NCBI RefSeq assembly: GCF_000332335.1
Contig: NZ_KB235948.1
Coordinates: 3,557,537 to 3,609,285, forward strand
DNA from: Kamptonema formosum PCC 10802
GTDB lineage: Bacteria > Cyanobacteriota > Cyanobacteriia > Cyanobacteriales > Oscillatoriaceae
Length of the DNA stretch: 51,749 bases
Direction of reading: 5' to 3'
Shown here: positions 16,143-24,085 of the stretch, in pieces
Position numbering within the stretch: the stretch's first letter is position 1
How the letters are laid out: the number at the start of each line of letters is the position of its first letter
Notes under the pieces: generated by a model
What the model was told of the DNA's origin: nothing
Database searches by the model: none
Seen by the model: only the letters and a program-made list of their open reading frames with translations
Translations under genes and position numbers: made by a program

Positions 16143-17882
16143 GTGAGCTACTGTATCAATCCCAGATGCCCCAACCGGCAAAATCCTGACAATCTGGCCA
16201 ACTGCCAGAGTTGCGGAACCCTCCTGCTTGTCAATAACCGCTACCGGCTGCTCAAACCCCTGCGCGAATTAGACGAATTCTCTCCCACAGAAATTTTTGA
16301 GATCGACGACGCGGGCGCATCCAAAGTCCTAAAAGTTTTGAAGCGCCCCAAGTTGAGCCAGATGTTCGAGCGAGAAGCGCGCGTGTTGCAGCAGCTGAAG
16401 CATCCGGGCATTCCCCAAGTGGAAGCAGACGGTTATTTCACCGTTTCCCCGGCAGGCCAAGGGGCCAAGCCACTGCACTGCTTGGTAATGGAGAAAATTG
16501 AGGGAGAGAATCTGGAGCAGTGGCTAGCTAAGGGCGGCAGGATTACTCAAACGCAGGCGCTGGATTGGCTGATACAGCTAGCAGAAATAATCAAATTAGT
16601 GCATGAAAAAAAAATATTTCACCGGGATATAAAGCCATCCAATATTATGCTGTATCCCACCGGCAAGCTGGTGCTGATTGATTTTGGCACAGTCAGGGAG
16701 GTAACAGGAACTTACCTGGCGAAAGTCGGGAGCGACCGCCAAATCACCGGCATTATTTCTCCGGGCTACACGCCGCCAGAACAAGCCACCGGCAAAGCCG
16801 TGCCGCAATCCGATTTTTTCGCACTGGGACGCACTTTGGTTCATTTACTCACCGGCTCGCATCCGGTTGACTTAGGCGAAAACCCTCAAACCGGCGAGTT
16901 GATTTGGCGAGAGCTAGCTCCTGATGTTTCGCCTGATTTTGCCAACTTAATTGATGGCCTGATGGCACCTTTTCCAGGAAAGCGCCCCGCTGACTCGCAG
17001 ATGGTTTTGCAGCGCCTGGAACAGGTGCGATCCAACTGGCAGGAGGGGGTGTCAGGGGCGGTCGATCTCAGGGGAACTCGGTGGCGGGGGAGAAAAATTA
17101 ATCCCTGGGGAGATGAGAGAAAACCGCCTCGGTGGCTGGCGGCGACTGTGTTACTATTGATAGGGGTATGGGGCTTTTGGGGGTTGGGTCGCGCTTTAGC
17201 GGTGTACTATTACAGTCGCGGACTGGAAAATCACTTAGCTCGTCAGTGGGAGGAGGCGGAAAGCAACTACAAGCAGGCGCTCAAACTGAACCCCAACTAT
17301 GCGGAAGTTCACAGCGCCCTGGGATTTCTCTGCCAAAACCGGCAGGATGCGGAGTGCGCTCGCAGCGAGTACGAAAAAGCGATCGCACTAGACCCTAACC
17401 TAGCGATCGCTCACCTGAACTTGGGAATTCTCTGCGAAGACCGGCAAGACTGGGAGTGTGCCGGCACAGCCTACTGGCAGGCGGCGCGGAACGGGCTGCC
17501 GGCTGCTTATAACAACCTGGCTCGCTTGCGCATTCTCCAGCAAGACTTTGACGCCGCCGCAGAGCTGCTGTCACAAGGGTTGCAGCTGGCCAAAGATCCT
17601 AACACGCAATACGCCACGCTAAAGAATCTCGGCTGGGCAAAGCTCGGTCAAAAACGCTACTTTGAAGCTGAGGAAACGCTGCGAAAGGCAATTGAACTCA
17701 AAGGCGACCGCGCCCCGGCTTACTGCCTGCTGGCGCAAGTTCTGGAAAGCGAACACCAACCGCAAAATGCGCTGCCAGAATGGGAAAATTGTCTGAGATA
17801 CGCTTCTCGATACAGCCCAGATGAAGCAGCCTGGATTGACATGGCACGCGAGCGCTTGAACGCCCAAGGAGAGGGACAATGA
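16143..17882 (+). CDS. 4-Cys serine/threonine kinase-like protein with membrane anchor and TPR repeats
   Basis: 579 aa, starting at a GTG directly after the STAND stop codon. Residues 4-24 are a zinc ribbon (CINPRC, CQSC). Residues 33-300 form a kinase fold with K64, HRDIKPSN at 160-167 and DFG at 180-182, but the glycine-rich loop is absent (RELDEFSPTE in its place), so ATP binding may be altered. A single membrane helix (about 327-350, WLAATVLLLIGVWGFWGLG) is followed by five or six TPR units to the end (for example YKQALKLNPNYAEVHSALG). The kinase half should be cytoplasmic and the TPR half on the other side of the membrane. It overlaps the next gene by 4 bp (ATGA). Confidence 0.9.
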   Translation: MSYCINPRCPNRQNPDNLANCQSCGTLLLVNNRYRLLKPLRELDEFSPTEIFEIDDAGASKVLKVLKRPKLSQMFEREARVLQQLKHPGIPQVEADGYFTVSPAGQGAKPLHCLVMEKIEGENLEQWLAKGGRITQTQALDWLIQLAEIIKLVHEKKIFHRDIKPSNIMLYPTGKLVLIDFGTVREVTGTYLAKVGSDRQITGIISPGYTPPEQATGKAVPQSDFFALGRTLVHLLTGSHPVDLGENPQTGELIWRELAPDVSPDFANLIDGLMAPFPGKRPADSQMVLQRLEQVRSNWQEGVSGAVDLRGTRWRGRKINPWGDERKPPRWLAATVLLLIGVWGFWGLGRALAVYYYSRGLENHLARQWEEAESNYKQALKLNPNYAEVHSALGFLCQNRQDAECARSEYEKAIALDPNLAIAHLNLGILCEDRQDWECAGTAYWQAARNGLPAAYNNLARLRILQQDFDAAAELLSQGLQLAKDPNTQYATLKNLGWAKLGQKRYFEAEETLRKAIELKGDRAPAYCLLAQVLESEHQPQNALPEWENCLRYASRYSPDEAAWIDMARERLNAQGEGQ

Positions 17883-18826
17883 AACGTCAATTCCCGATAG
17901 CAATCGCCCTCACCGCGATCCTCTTGCCGGTGGGCTGGGGAACCGGCACCCAAAAAAAGCCGGCTCTTCTCGCAGCAGCCGCAGAAGCTATCCCTCCCGC
18001 CCGGGCGGCGACGGGGGGATACCGGCTGGTGGAAGTCAGGGGCGAAGTGCAGCTGATGCGTGCCGGGGAGCGAAACTCCCGCCCGGTGACGGCTAATATG
18101 GAACTCTATCCAGGGGATCTTCTCAAAGTTGCCAGGGGGGCAACAGCCACTGTCCTGTGCGCCACCAATGGCCAGACTTGGACGCTGCCAGCCGGTCTGT
18201 CCGGCGTCACCAATGGCTGTCCCCCAGAAAACCCGATAAATCCGCAGCTGCCACCGACTCGTGGGTCGGTAGATAAGAACTCTCCTTACATTATCAGCCC
18301 CCGCCAAACAGCCCTGCTCAACAGCTGGCCAAAGCTGCGCTGGAATGATCTGCGCACAGAATCCGGTTACATCGTTCTGGTCAGGGGCGAGGATGGCACG
18401 AGATGGGAAAAGACTGTCACCGCCTCTGAAATCACCTATTCTGGTTCTCCCCTGAAACCGGGTGTCACCTACCAGCTGATTGTCCAGTCCGGCAGCGGTG
18501 AGGGGGAAAGCCAGGACTACGCCACATTCTGGCTGCTGGACGAACAGACCGCTCGCGCCGTGCGGGACAGGGCAGCCGCACTGGGTCAGCAGCCGTGGTC
18601 TGAGGAGGAGAAAGCTCTGGCCACCGCCGATCTGTACCGCGCCCACAGCTTGATTGCCGAGGCGATCGAAACTCTGGAAGCTTTGAAGGGCAAAACAGAA
18701 GCAGTTAAGCGGATGCTGGGAGAACTCTACGAATGGGTGGGACTGGCTCCGCAGGCGCAGCGGCACTACTCGCAGGGCATCTGGCAAAAAGCATCTGGCA
18801 TCAAGCCGGCTCGCACTGGCCCCTGA
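17879..18826 (+). CDS. Exported FecR-like protein with C-terminal helical repeat
   Basis: 315 aa. It has an N-terminal signal peptide (MKRQFPIAIALTAILLPVGW), then a FecR-like segment (YRLVEVRGEVQLMRAGERN, LYPGDLLKVARGATATVLC), a middle Ig-like region with SPRQTALLNSWPKLRW and YQLIVQSG, and a C-terminal TPR-like helical part (ATADLYRAHSLIAEAIETLE). Family members appear beside 4-Cys kinases and CHAT proteins in cyanobacteria. The 4-bp overlap with the kinase gene shows a shared operon; an external partner sensed by the kinase TPR half is a reasonable but untested role. Confidence 0.7.
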   Translation: MKRQFPIAIALTAILLPVGWGTGTQKKPALLAAAAEAIPPARAATGGYRLVEVRGEVQLMRAGERNSRPVTANMELYPGDLLKVARGATATVLCATNGQTWTLPAGLSGVTNGCPPENPINPQLPPTRGSVDKNSPYIISPRQTALLNSWPKLRWNDLRTESGYIVLVRGEDGTRWEKTVTASEITYSGSPLKPGVTYQLIVQSGSGEGESQDYATFWLLDEQTARAVRDRAAALGQQPWSEEEKALATADLYRAHSLIAEAIETLEALKGKTEAVKRMLGELYEWVGLAPQAQRHYSQGIWQKASGIKPARTGP

Positions 18827-18866
18827 TAGCGGTCGATCGACAGCAGGTGATATAACTGTTTCGGAG

Positions 18867-18900
18867 ATTCACAAACCCCACCCTCAACGGCGGGTTTCTT
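18867..18900 (+). terminator. Possible terminator after the STAND-kinase-FecR operon
   Basis: An imperfect stem (aaaccccaccc ... ggcgggttt) about 50 bp after the last stop, followed by a short T-rich run (ttctt). Weak. Confidence 0.4.
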
Positions 18901-18945
18901 CTGGCAGGGGGGCGGTATCCGCAGATGTCTGCCGGAAGCAAAAAT

Positions 18946-19073
18946 TATAGCAGTAGGCACTTAGGTTAGAACATTAGACTTGGGGGCAGGCGATACGCCT
19001 GCCTTACGCCTATCCTTCATAGGATAGGCGTTCCCTCCGACCCAATGTCCTCAACTGACTGTCTATTGCTATA
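18946..19073. repeat. MITE-like element, copy A
   Basis: Begins TATAGCAGTAGGCACTTAGG and ends with the imperfect inverse (TGACTGTCTATTGCTATA). Inside is a palindrome around ggcaggcgatacgcctgcc and a second one, ctatccttcataggatag. Non-coding. Same family as 22052-22165, 33040-33145 and 51203-51311. The remainder of 18827-19169 shows no gene. Confidence 0.8.
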
Positions 19074-19169
19074 TCTGCTTACTTTGCTCCTGCGGCAGGC
19101 CACAAAGACGATCTGCAAAGCCGCCCCTACTTGGTATGAGTGGCATTTACAGGCAAACTATATAAGTAG

Positions 19170-20258
19170 GTGAACATCAATAAATCGCTGGTGTTGGCAA
19201 AGATCGCGCCGGCGCAGACCGCGCACCGCCCCTGCGCGCTCACGCTAGGTGCAACCGGTCTCATCGCCCTTTGTTTCGCAGCTGCCACTGAAATGGCCAC
19301 TCCCCAATCCAGCACAGCCCAGATCCCTCCTGCCGGCCTGGAAGCCCACTGCCCTGAAGTTCCATCAAATCCGCTTAATTCCACCAATTATATCCCCCAA
19401 CCCCCCACAGGGAAACCGGCCCCAAAAGAACTTGAGGTCAGGGGAGCAGGGCTGAAAGCCACAAAAATTGGTATTATACCAAAAAAGCATCTCAGTGTCA
19501 AGAAACCGGCAGCTTCACCTGTGAGTGATTCTCCAGAACCGGCAGCTCCTGAACCCGCCGGTCAGCCGCCCAGTCTTCGCCTAGTGCCTGAGCCTGGCTA
19601 TCAGGCATCGCCAAATATCTCAGTGGGGGTGCCTTTTGCTTATGGCTTGTCCTGGGGGAGTGGCGGCATGGGTTTGGGCTGGCAAGAACGCACCCGCTAC
19701 ACCAAACAGCCTGACGGAGGGGTGGGGATGGGCATCGGGTTGGGGAACCCTAATAAATCTGTCGGGTTCGATGTCGGGGTATCGATTCTGGATGTTTCCG
19801 ATTTCGCCCGCCGGGGTTCGCTGAGCTTTAAAATTCACCGCGCCCTATCTGATGATTTAGCTGTGGCAGTTGGGCTGCAAAATGCTATCGTCTGGGGCTC
19901 TACAGATGCCGGCACCAGCGCTTACGCTACAGTCACTCAAACGTTTCACCTGAGAGAAAGTCCTGATAAATTATTTAGTTCGCTCACGGTTAATGCCGGC
20001 ATTGGCGGCGGACAATTTCGTTCAGAATCCGATATTAAAAACAGCATCGAGTCAGTGGGGGTTTTCGGCAGTGTGGCGCTGCGAGTGTCGGAACCCATCA
20101 GTGCGATTGCCGAGTGGACTGGACAGGATTTGACCCTGGGACTGTCCTGCGTGCCATTCCGGGACAGGCCCCTGACCGTCACCGGCGCTCTTACCGACCT
20201 CACCGGCACCGCTGGCGACGGGAGCAGGTTCCTTTTAAAAATTGGCTACTCTTTTTAA
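19170..20258 (+). CDS. Outer-membrane beta-barrel-like protein
   Basis: 362 aa from a GTG start. A hydrophobic stretch at about 23-40 (ALTLGATGLIALCFAAA) is a plausible signal peptide. It is followed by a long Pro/Ala-rich linker (50-145) and then about 210 residues of alternating hydrophobic strands with Gly-rich turns (NISVGVPFAYGLSWGSGGMG, GVGMGIGLGNPNKSVGFDVG). The last residues, FLLKIGYSF, end in the C-terminal Phe typical of outer membrane barrels. I do not recognise a named family. Its stop lies 8 bp before the CHAT gene, so the two form an operon and may work together at the envelope. Confidence 0.65.
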   Translation: MNINKSLVLAKIAPAQTAHRPCALTLGATGLIALCFAAATEMATPQSSTAQIPPAGLEAHCPEVPSNPLNSTNYIPQPPTGKPAPKELEVRGAGLKATKIGIIPKKHLSVKKPAASPVSDSPEPAAPEPAGQPPSLRLVPEPGYQASPNISVGVPFAYGLSWGSGGMGLGWQERTRYTKQPDGGVGMGIGLGNPNKSVGFDVGVSILDVSDFARRGSLSFKIHRALSDDLAVAVGLQNAIVWGSTDAGTSAYATVTQTFHLRESPDKLFSSLTVNAGIGGGQFRSESDIKNSIESVGVFGSVALRVSEPISAIAEWTGQDLTLGLSCVPFRDRPLTVTGALTDLTGTAGDGSRFLLKIGYSF

Positions 20259-20266
20259 GCAAAGCG

Positions 20267-21970
20267 ATGAAACTTATTAACCTCTTACTGAAAATTGCTG
20301 TTTTCCTGAGTTTGACTGTGGTTTCCCTGAAACTGGCGCTTGCCAACCCGGTGCCGGTGAGAGAAATTCCTAGAATCCCACTTTTATCGCCCCGACTCTC
20401 CCTAGTACCGGCACCAGCAGAGAGGGGGAGTTTGGTGAGTTTGCTTCCCGCCTCTCCCTACTGGGAAGAGGGGGGTGAGGGCGGTGAGGGAAATAGGTCC
20501 TCACTCAAAACGAGAATCCTCCCCATCCCCAGAGATGCTCTGATTTTTAGCCAAACGGGAAATTTTTCCGATGCGACTGGGCCTTCCGTTATAGAATTTT
20601 CAGCGCCCAGCATCTCCACTCCAGCGTCCCAGGCTGTCCAAGCGCCGGCGGCAGAGTCGGCGGCAGAGAATTCTCAGGCAGGCCAAACTGGAAATTCGGT
20701 TGAGGTAGCCGTTCAGCTCTTTGAAGATCATCAAGCGAGGGCGTTCGCACAATACTTCAACAAAATAATTGTTGGCAAGTTCCCATCCGCTGACTTAATC
20801 AGCAAACAGCTCTGGGAGATGGCAAGGCAAACCAGAAAGAAAGCCGCACTAATTTATGTAACATCTTTTCCCGAATACCTGCAAACGGTATCGGTATTTC
20901 CCAATACTGGAACCGCAGCAGGCCAGCAACGGCCAGACAGCAAACAATCCGCTAACCAGGGGATTGCGGAAACGAAGCGAGAAGCAGTCGAGAAAACTGT
21001 TAGGGCTTGGCGAGGGGAAATTGAACCGCCTCCCCTTGGCCCGGGCACCGGCTCACTCGCTGAGGCGAAAAAACTGTATGAGTGGCTGGTTCAGCCCCTG
21101 GAGCCGGCACTGCGATCTAACCAGATAGATACTTTAGTTTTTCTCATGGATGCTGGGTTGCGCTCGCTTCCCATAGCGGCTTTGCATGATGGCAAACAGT
21201 TCCTAATTGAGAAATACAGCGTGGCGCTGATTCCCAGTTTTGGCCTGACGGACACCCGTTACTCTGACCTGCGATCGCAGATAATTTTAGCGACCGGCGC
21301 GTCGGAATTTCCAGACTCAGATCTACCGCCTTTGCCGGCTGTGCCGGTGGAGCTGTCTGCTATCTTGAGACGCCCCTGGCAGGGGATCTCCTTACTCAAC
21401 GAAGACTTCACGCTGGACAGGTTTCAGTCTGTTAACCGGCAGCAACATTTTGGGATTATTCACTTGGCAACCCACGCGCAATTTAACCGAGGGGATGCCA
21501 GGGAATCATTCATCCAGTTTAGGAACGCAAAACTGTCACTGGACAAGCTGGGCGAAGTAGCGCGGAAATTGGGGTGGCCAGAACCTCCTCCCGTGGAAAT
21601 GCTGGTGCTGAGTGCGTGCGAAACCGCCTTGGGAAATGAACCGGAATTAGGATTTGCCGGCATCGCTGTTCAGACTGGGGTTAAGTCGGCACTCGCCAGC
21701 CTTTGGCGCGTCGGCGACACCGCCACTTTGGCGCTGATGAGCGAGTTTTACAAACAGCTGGCTCAAATGCCCAAACCTCTGAAAGCAGAAGCCCTCAGGC
21801 GAACTCAGCTAGCGATGCTCAGAAAAGAAGTCCGCCTGGAAAATGGACAGTTGCGGCTGTCGGACGGGGATCTGATTCCTCTCCCCCCAGAGATGGCTGC
21901 AGCGGAGCCGGCAACGTTCTCTGACCCGCACTACTGGGCTGGGTTCACCCTCATCGGTTACTGGAATTGA
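20267..21970 (+). CDS. CHAT-domain (caspase-like) protein
   Basis: 567 aa from the ATG at 20267 (an open upstream frame to 20114 overlaps the preceding gene and is not used). A signal peptide is likely (LLLKIAVFLSLTVVSLKLALA). A low-complexity segment at about 60-75 is encoded by an inserted dispersed repeat. The C-terminal 330 residues form a CHAT domain with the catalytic His in IIHLATHAQFN and the catalytic Cys in LVLSACETALGN, plus the closing HYWAGFTLIGYW motif. The dyad is intact. CHAT proteins are clan CD proteases; being exported and paired with a barrel protein suggests a periplasmic processing role (inference). Confidence 0.9.
   Translation: MKLINLLLKIAVFLSLTVVSLKLALANPVPVREIPRIPLLSPRLSLVPAPAERGSLVSLLPASPYWEEGGEGGEGNRSSLKTRILPIPRDALIFSQTGNFSDATGPSVIEFSAPSISTPASQAVQAPAAESAAENSQAGQTGNSVEVAVQLFEDHQARAFAQYFNKIIVGKFPSADLISKQLWEMARQTRKKAALIYVTSFPEYLQTVSVFPNTGTAAGQQRPDSKQSANQGIAETKREAVEKTVRAWRGEIEPPPLGPGTGSLAEAKKLYEWLVQPLEPALRSNQIDTLVFLMDAGLRSLPIAALHDGKQFLIEKYSVALIPSFGLTDTRYSDLRSQIILATGASEFPDSDLPPLPAVPVELSAILRRPWQGISLLNEDFTLDRFQSVNRQQHFGIIHLATHAQFNRGDARESFIQFRNAKLSLDKLGEVARKLGWPEPPPVEMLVLSACETALGNEPELGFAGIAVQTGVKSALASLWRVGDTATLALMSEFYKQLAQMPKPLKAEALRRTQLAMLRKEVRLENGQLRLSDGDLIPLPPEMAAAEPATFSDPHYWAGFTLIGYWN
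20450..20505. repeat. Intergenic-type repeat inside the CHAT gene
   Basis: The sequence around cctctccctactgggaagag / gggggtgagggcggtgaggg is the same palindromic class found between genes at 660-705 and 12318-12350 and in the GUN4 kinase. In frame it encodes PYWEEGGEGGEGN in the N-terminal linker. Confidence 0.55.
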
Positions 21971-22051
21971 GAGCAATTTTGGATTTTGGATGCAAGGATT
22001 TTGGATTGGGAAAGGGGGCAGGAAAGCCTTTCCAGTCCGGGGAAAAAATAC

Positions 22052-22165
22052 TATAGCAGTATGCACTTAGGGCGCGGACATTAGATCAAGAGGGCAGGCG
22101 AGACGCCTGCCCTACGCCTTTTTTCCTAGGTCACTGATGTCCTAACCAATATGACTGCTGCTATA
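22052..22165. repeat. MITE-like element, copy B
   Basis: 114 bp, beginning TATAGCAGTATGCACTTAGG and ending ATATGACTGCTGCTATA, which is the imperfect inverse. The central palindrome is gggcaggcgagacgcctgcc. Its right half matches, in reverse, the half-copy at 50406. Confidence 0.85.
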
Positions 22166-22225
22166 TCTATCCGAACTCGGCCAAACTTTCACGCATTTAA
22201 TTTGCGCTATCCATCTCTATCCGCT

Positions 22226-22311
22226 CGCTCCCAGACTCTGCCTGGGAACGAGACTCTGGAGGCTCTGCCTCCTTTCTACAAAAAGCAGAATAAAAGCCTA
22301 ACAGCTTGCGG
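22226..22311 (+). repeat. Dispersed repeat, family G, copy 2
   Basis: Contains cccagactctgcctgggaac, then ggaggctctgcctcc, then aaaaagcagaataaaagcct and aacagctt. This is a fuller version of copy 1. Confidence 0.75.
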
Positions 22312-22441
22312 AGCCACCCGATTGACACAAAGTTTTCAACCGGAATTGATATTATTTCGATTTGTAAATTAGGATCGGTGAGGGGGGGTGGGCGCTTCCC
22401 GCCCTCGCCTGTCACTCTTTGAACTCTTTGAGGAAATTGAA

Positions 22442-23332
22442 ATGAGTCGCACTATAACGCCTGCCAAACCCGAGATCAGCTGGCCGGCGGCTTCGGGCCA
22501 GCCGGCAGAGGCCACAACCAGCGTCCTGGGGGAATTTGTCCAAGAAACCCTGGCGCTAACCCGCCGGCTGTTCATCCAGCTGCAGCGACGCCCTTCCACC
22601 CTAATCGCCGGGATTGTCCAGCCCCTGATGTGGTTAATCCTGTTTGGTGCCCTGTTTCAAAACGCACCGGCTGGTCTGTTCGGTGAGAGCCAGAATTACG
22701 GGCAATTCCTCGGTGCCGGTGTGATTGTGTTCACCGCGTTTGCCGGCGCGCTCAATGCCGGCTTGCCGGTGATGTTTGACCGGGAATTTGGCTTTCTCAA
22801 CCGGCTGCTTGTCGCTCCTTTGGCATCCCGGTTTTCCATTGTCGTCGCCTCCGCAATCTTTATCGTTACCTTAAGCTTTATCCAAACAGGAGTCATTATT
22901 ACTGCTGGCGCTTTTTTTGGTGCCGGCTTGCCCGGTCCGGCGGGACTCGTCGCGATCGCCCTGATTATCTTCCTCCTGGTCTTGGGCGTCACCGGCTTGA
23001 GTTTGGGTCTGGCTTTTGCCCTTCCCGGACACATCGAACTGATTGCGGTGATTTTTGTGACCAACCTCCCCCTGCTGTTCGCCAGCACCGCCCTCGCGCC
23101 CCTCTCCTTCATGCCCAAATGGCTGCAAGTCGTGGCGAGCCTCAATCCTCTCAGCTACGCCATTGAGCCAATTCGCTACCTCTACCTGCACAGCGACTGG
23201 GCGCTCAGCAGCACAGTCATGCAAGCACCCTGGGGCGATATCAGCTTTGCCGGTGCCCTGCTGGTGCTTGCCGGTTTCGATGCCGTCGCCCTTTTGAGCA
23301 TTCAACCCCTGCTCCGCCGCACCTTTGCGTAA
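22442..23332 (+). CDS. ABC-2 type transporter permease (DrrB-like)
   Basis: 296 aa with about six membrane helices, starting at an ATG with a gagg Shine-Dalgarno 8 nt upstream; the open frame to 22388 has no such site. Family marks include FIQLQRRPSTLIAGIVQPLMWLILFGALF in the first helix, the MFDREFGFLNRLLVAPLASRF coupling helix, and ASLNPLSYAIEPIRYL before the last helix. It fits the DrrA-type ATPase at 10193-11212 on the same strand, 11.2 kb upstream; no other ATPase is nearby. A GC hairpin follows the stop. Confidence 0.92.
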   Translation: MSRTITPAKPEISWPAASGQPAEATTSVLGEFVQETLALTRRLFIQLQRRPSTLIAGIVQPLMWLILFGALFQNAPAGLFGESQNYGQFLGAGVIVFTAFAGALNAGLPVMFDREFGFLNRLLVAPLASRFSIVVASAIFIVTLSFIQTGVIITAGAFFGAGLPGPAGLVAIALIIFLLVLGVTGLSLGLAFALPGHIELIAVIFVTNLPLLFASTALAPLSFMPKWLQVVASLNPLSYAIEPIRYLYLHSDWALSSTVMQAPWGDISFAGALLVLAGFDAVALLSIQPLLRRTFA

Positions 23333-23339
23333 AACTTCC

Positions 23340-23369
23340 GGGGGGCGAACCGAGGTTCGCCCCCCCCAC
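23340..23369 (+). terminator. Hairpin after the ABC-2 permease
   Basis: A near-perfect stem (ggggggcgaacc / ggttcgcccccc) starting 7 bp after the stop. There is no T-run directly after it, so it may act as an mRNA-end stabiliser or a weak terminator. Confidence 0.6.
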
Positions 23370-23425
23370 CGGCGCACCTTTTGGGAGTATAATCGTCTGT
23401 AAACTAGAAAATTTAAGCAATAAGT

Positions 23426-23821
23426 ATGCAAAGCCAAAACTCACCCGCAGCAGCCAAGTCCCGCAACGGATTGATTCTGGCAGCCCTCGCCGGAATCGGA
23501 GTCGCTACCTTGGCGCTGCCTCAAGCCAGCTTCGCTCAAGCTTGCAGTGACGGTCAAACACTGCAGGGCTGTCCCTCCCCCAATGAGCGAGACTCTTTCT
23601 CTGGTTTAGACAATGGGCAGCTCAACATGTATGATATCATTCACAGAGCTCAAATGGGCACTATTACCAATATTAATGAATTCACTGCCGAACAGCGGCA
23701 AAACCTGAATTCTGCAGCGGATGATTTCCGGGCGCAACAGCTCCAGCGCATGCAGCAAGCGCAACAGCAAGCTGCGCCGGTCGAGCCGGCAGCCGCACCG
23801 GCACCGGCACCCCAGAACTGA
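23426..23821 (+). CDS. Small exported protein of unknown function
   Basis: 131 aa. A signal peptide is clear: charged start, hydrophobic GLILAALAGIGVATLALPQA, and a likely cut after ASFAQA. The mature part has two Cys (ACSDGQTLQGC) that could form a disulfide, a central helical region (GQLNMYDIIHRAQMG), and a Gln/Ala/Pro-rich tail (QQAQQQAAPVEPAAAP). I do not recognise the family. It stands alone between the ABC permease and the convergent C39-like gene. Confidence 0.65.
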   Translation: MQSQNSPAAAKSRNGLILAALAGIGVATLALPQASFAQACSDGQTLQGCPSPNERDSFSGLDNGQLNMYDIIHRAQMGTITNINEFTAEQRQNLNSAADDFRAQQLQRMQQAQQQAAPVEPAAAPAPAPQN

Positions 23822-23990
23822 CACCAATTTTGGATTTTAGATTTTGGATTTTGGATTGAAAAAGCCGCAGTAAAGCCTTTCCCCTCGTTCCCAGCCTGAG
23901 GCTGGGAACGCCGTGAAGGAGGCTCTGCCTCATTCGGTGCTTTCCTTGGGTTATTTATAGAGGTTTTCTGTTGGATGATGTGCGCATAAA
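23822..23990. repeat. Heptamer run and family G repeat, copy 3
   Basis: An AT-rich heptamer run (tttggatt type) at about 23827-23860 is followed by the palindrome gttcccagcctgaggctggg at 23887-23906, its complement and an aggctctgcctc block. No gene. Confidence 0.65.
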
Positions 23991-24021
23991 AAACCCGGTT
24001 TCTTTAAGAAAACGGGTTTCT
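23991..24021 (-). terminator. Family P palindrome (aaacccggtttctt), copy 1, probable terminator
   Basis: Inverted repeat aacccggtttctt / aagaaaacgggttt. Read on the minus strand, the stem ends in a run of T from the aaaaaa at 23988-23993, so it can terminate the C39-like gene whose stop is at 24086. Other copies: 27012, 27567, 34257, 36039, 43571, 45675 and 46355. Confidence 0.7.
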
Positions 24022-24085
24022 CAGTATCTCTAGAAAAACCCTACATTTCCAGCGACTGTAGGGGCTTCAGCGCGGGAGCGAGGAA

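Larger units (their letters stand above)
21971..22441. other. Repeat cluster between the CHAT gene and the ABC permease
   Basis: 471 bp with no supported gene. It holds a heptamer run (about 21977-22010, ttttggat type), MITE-like copy B (22052-22165) and a family G repeat (22226-22311). The permease Shine-Dalgarno (gagg) is at 22430-22433. Confidence 0.6.

Noticed and set aside
17720-18787. 355-codon minus-strand open frame
   Set aside because: Antisense to the TPR kinase and FecR-like genes, which have clear domains and overlapping start/stop signals.
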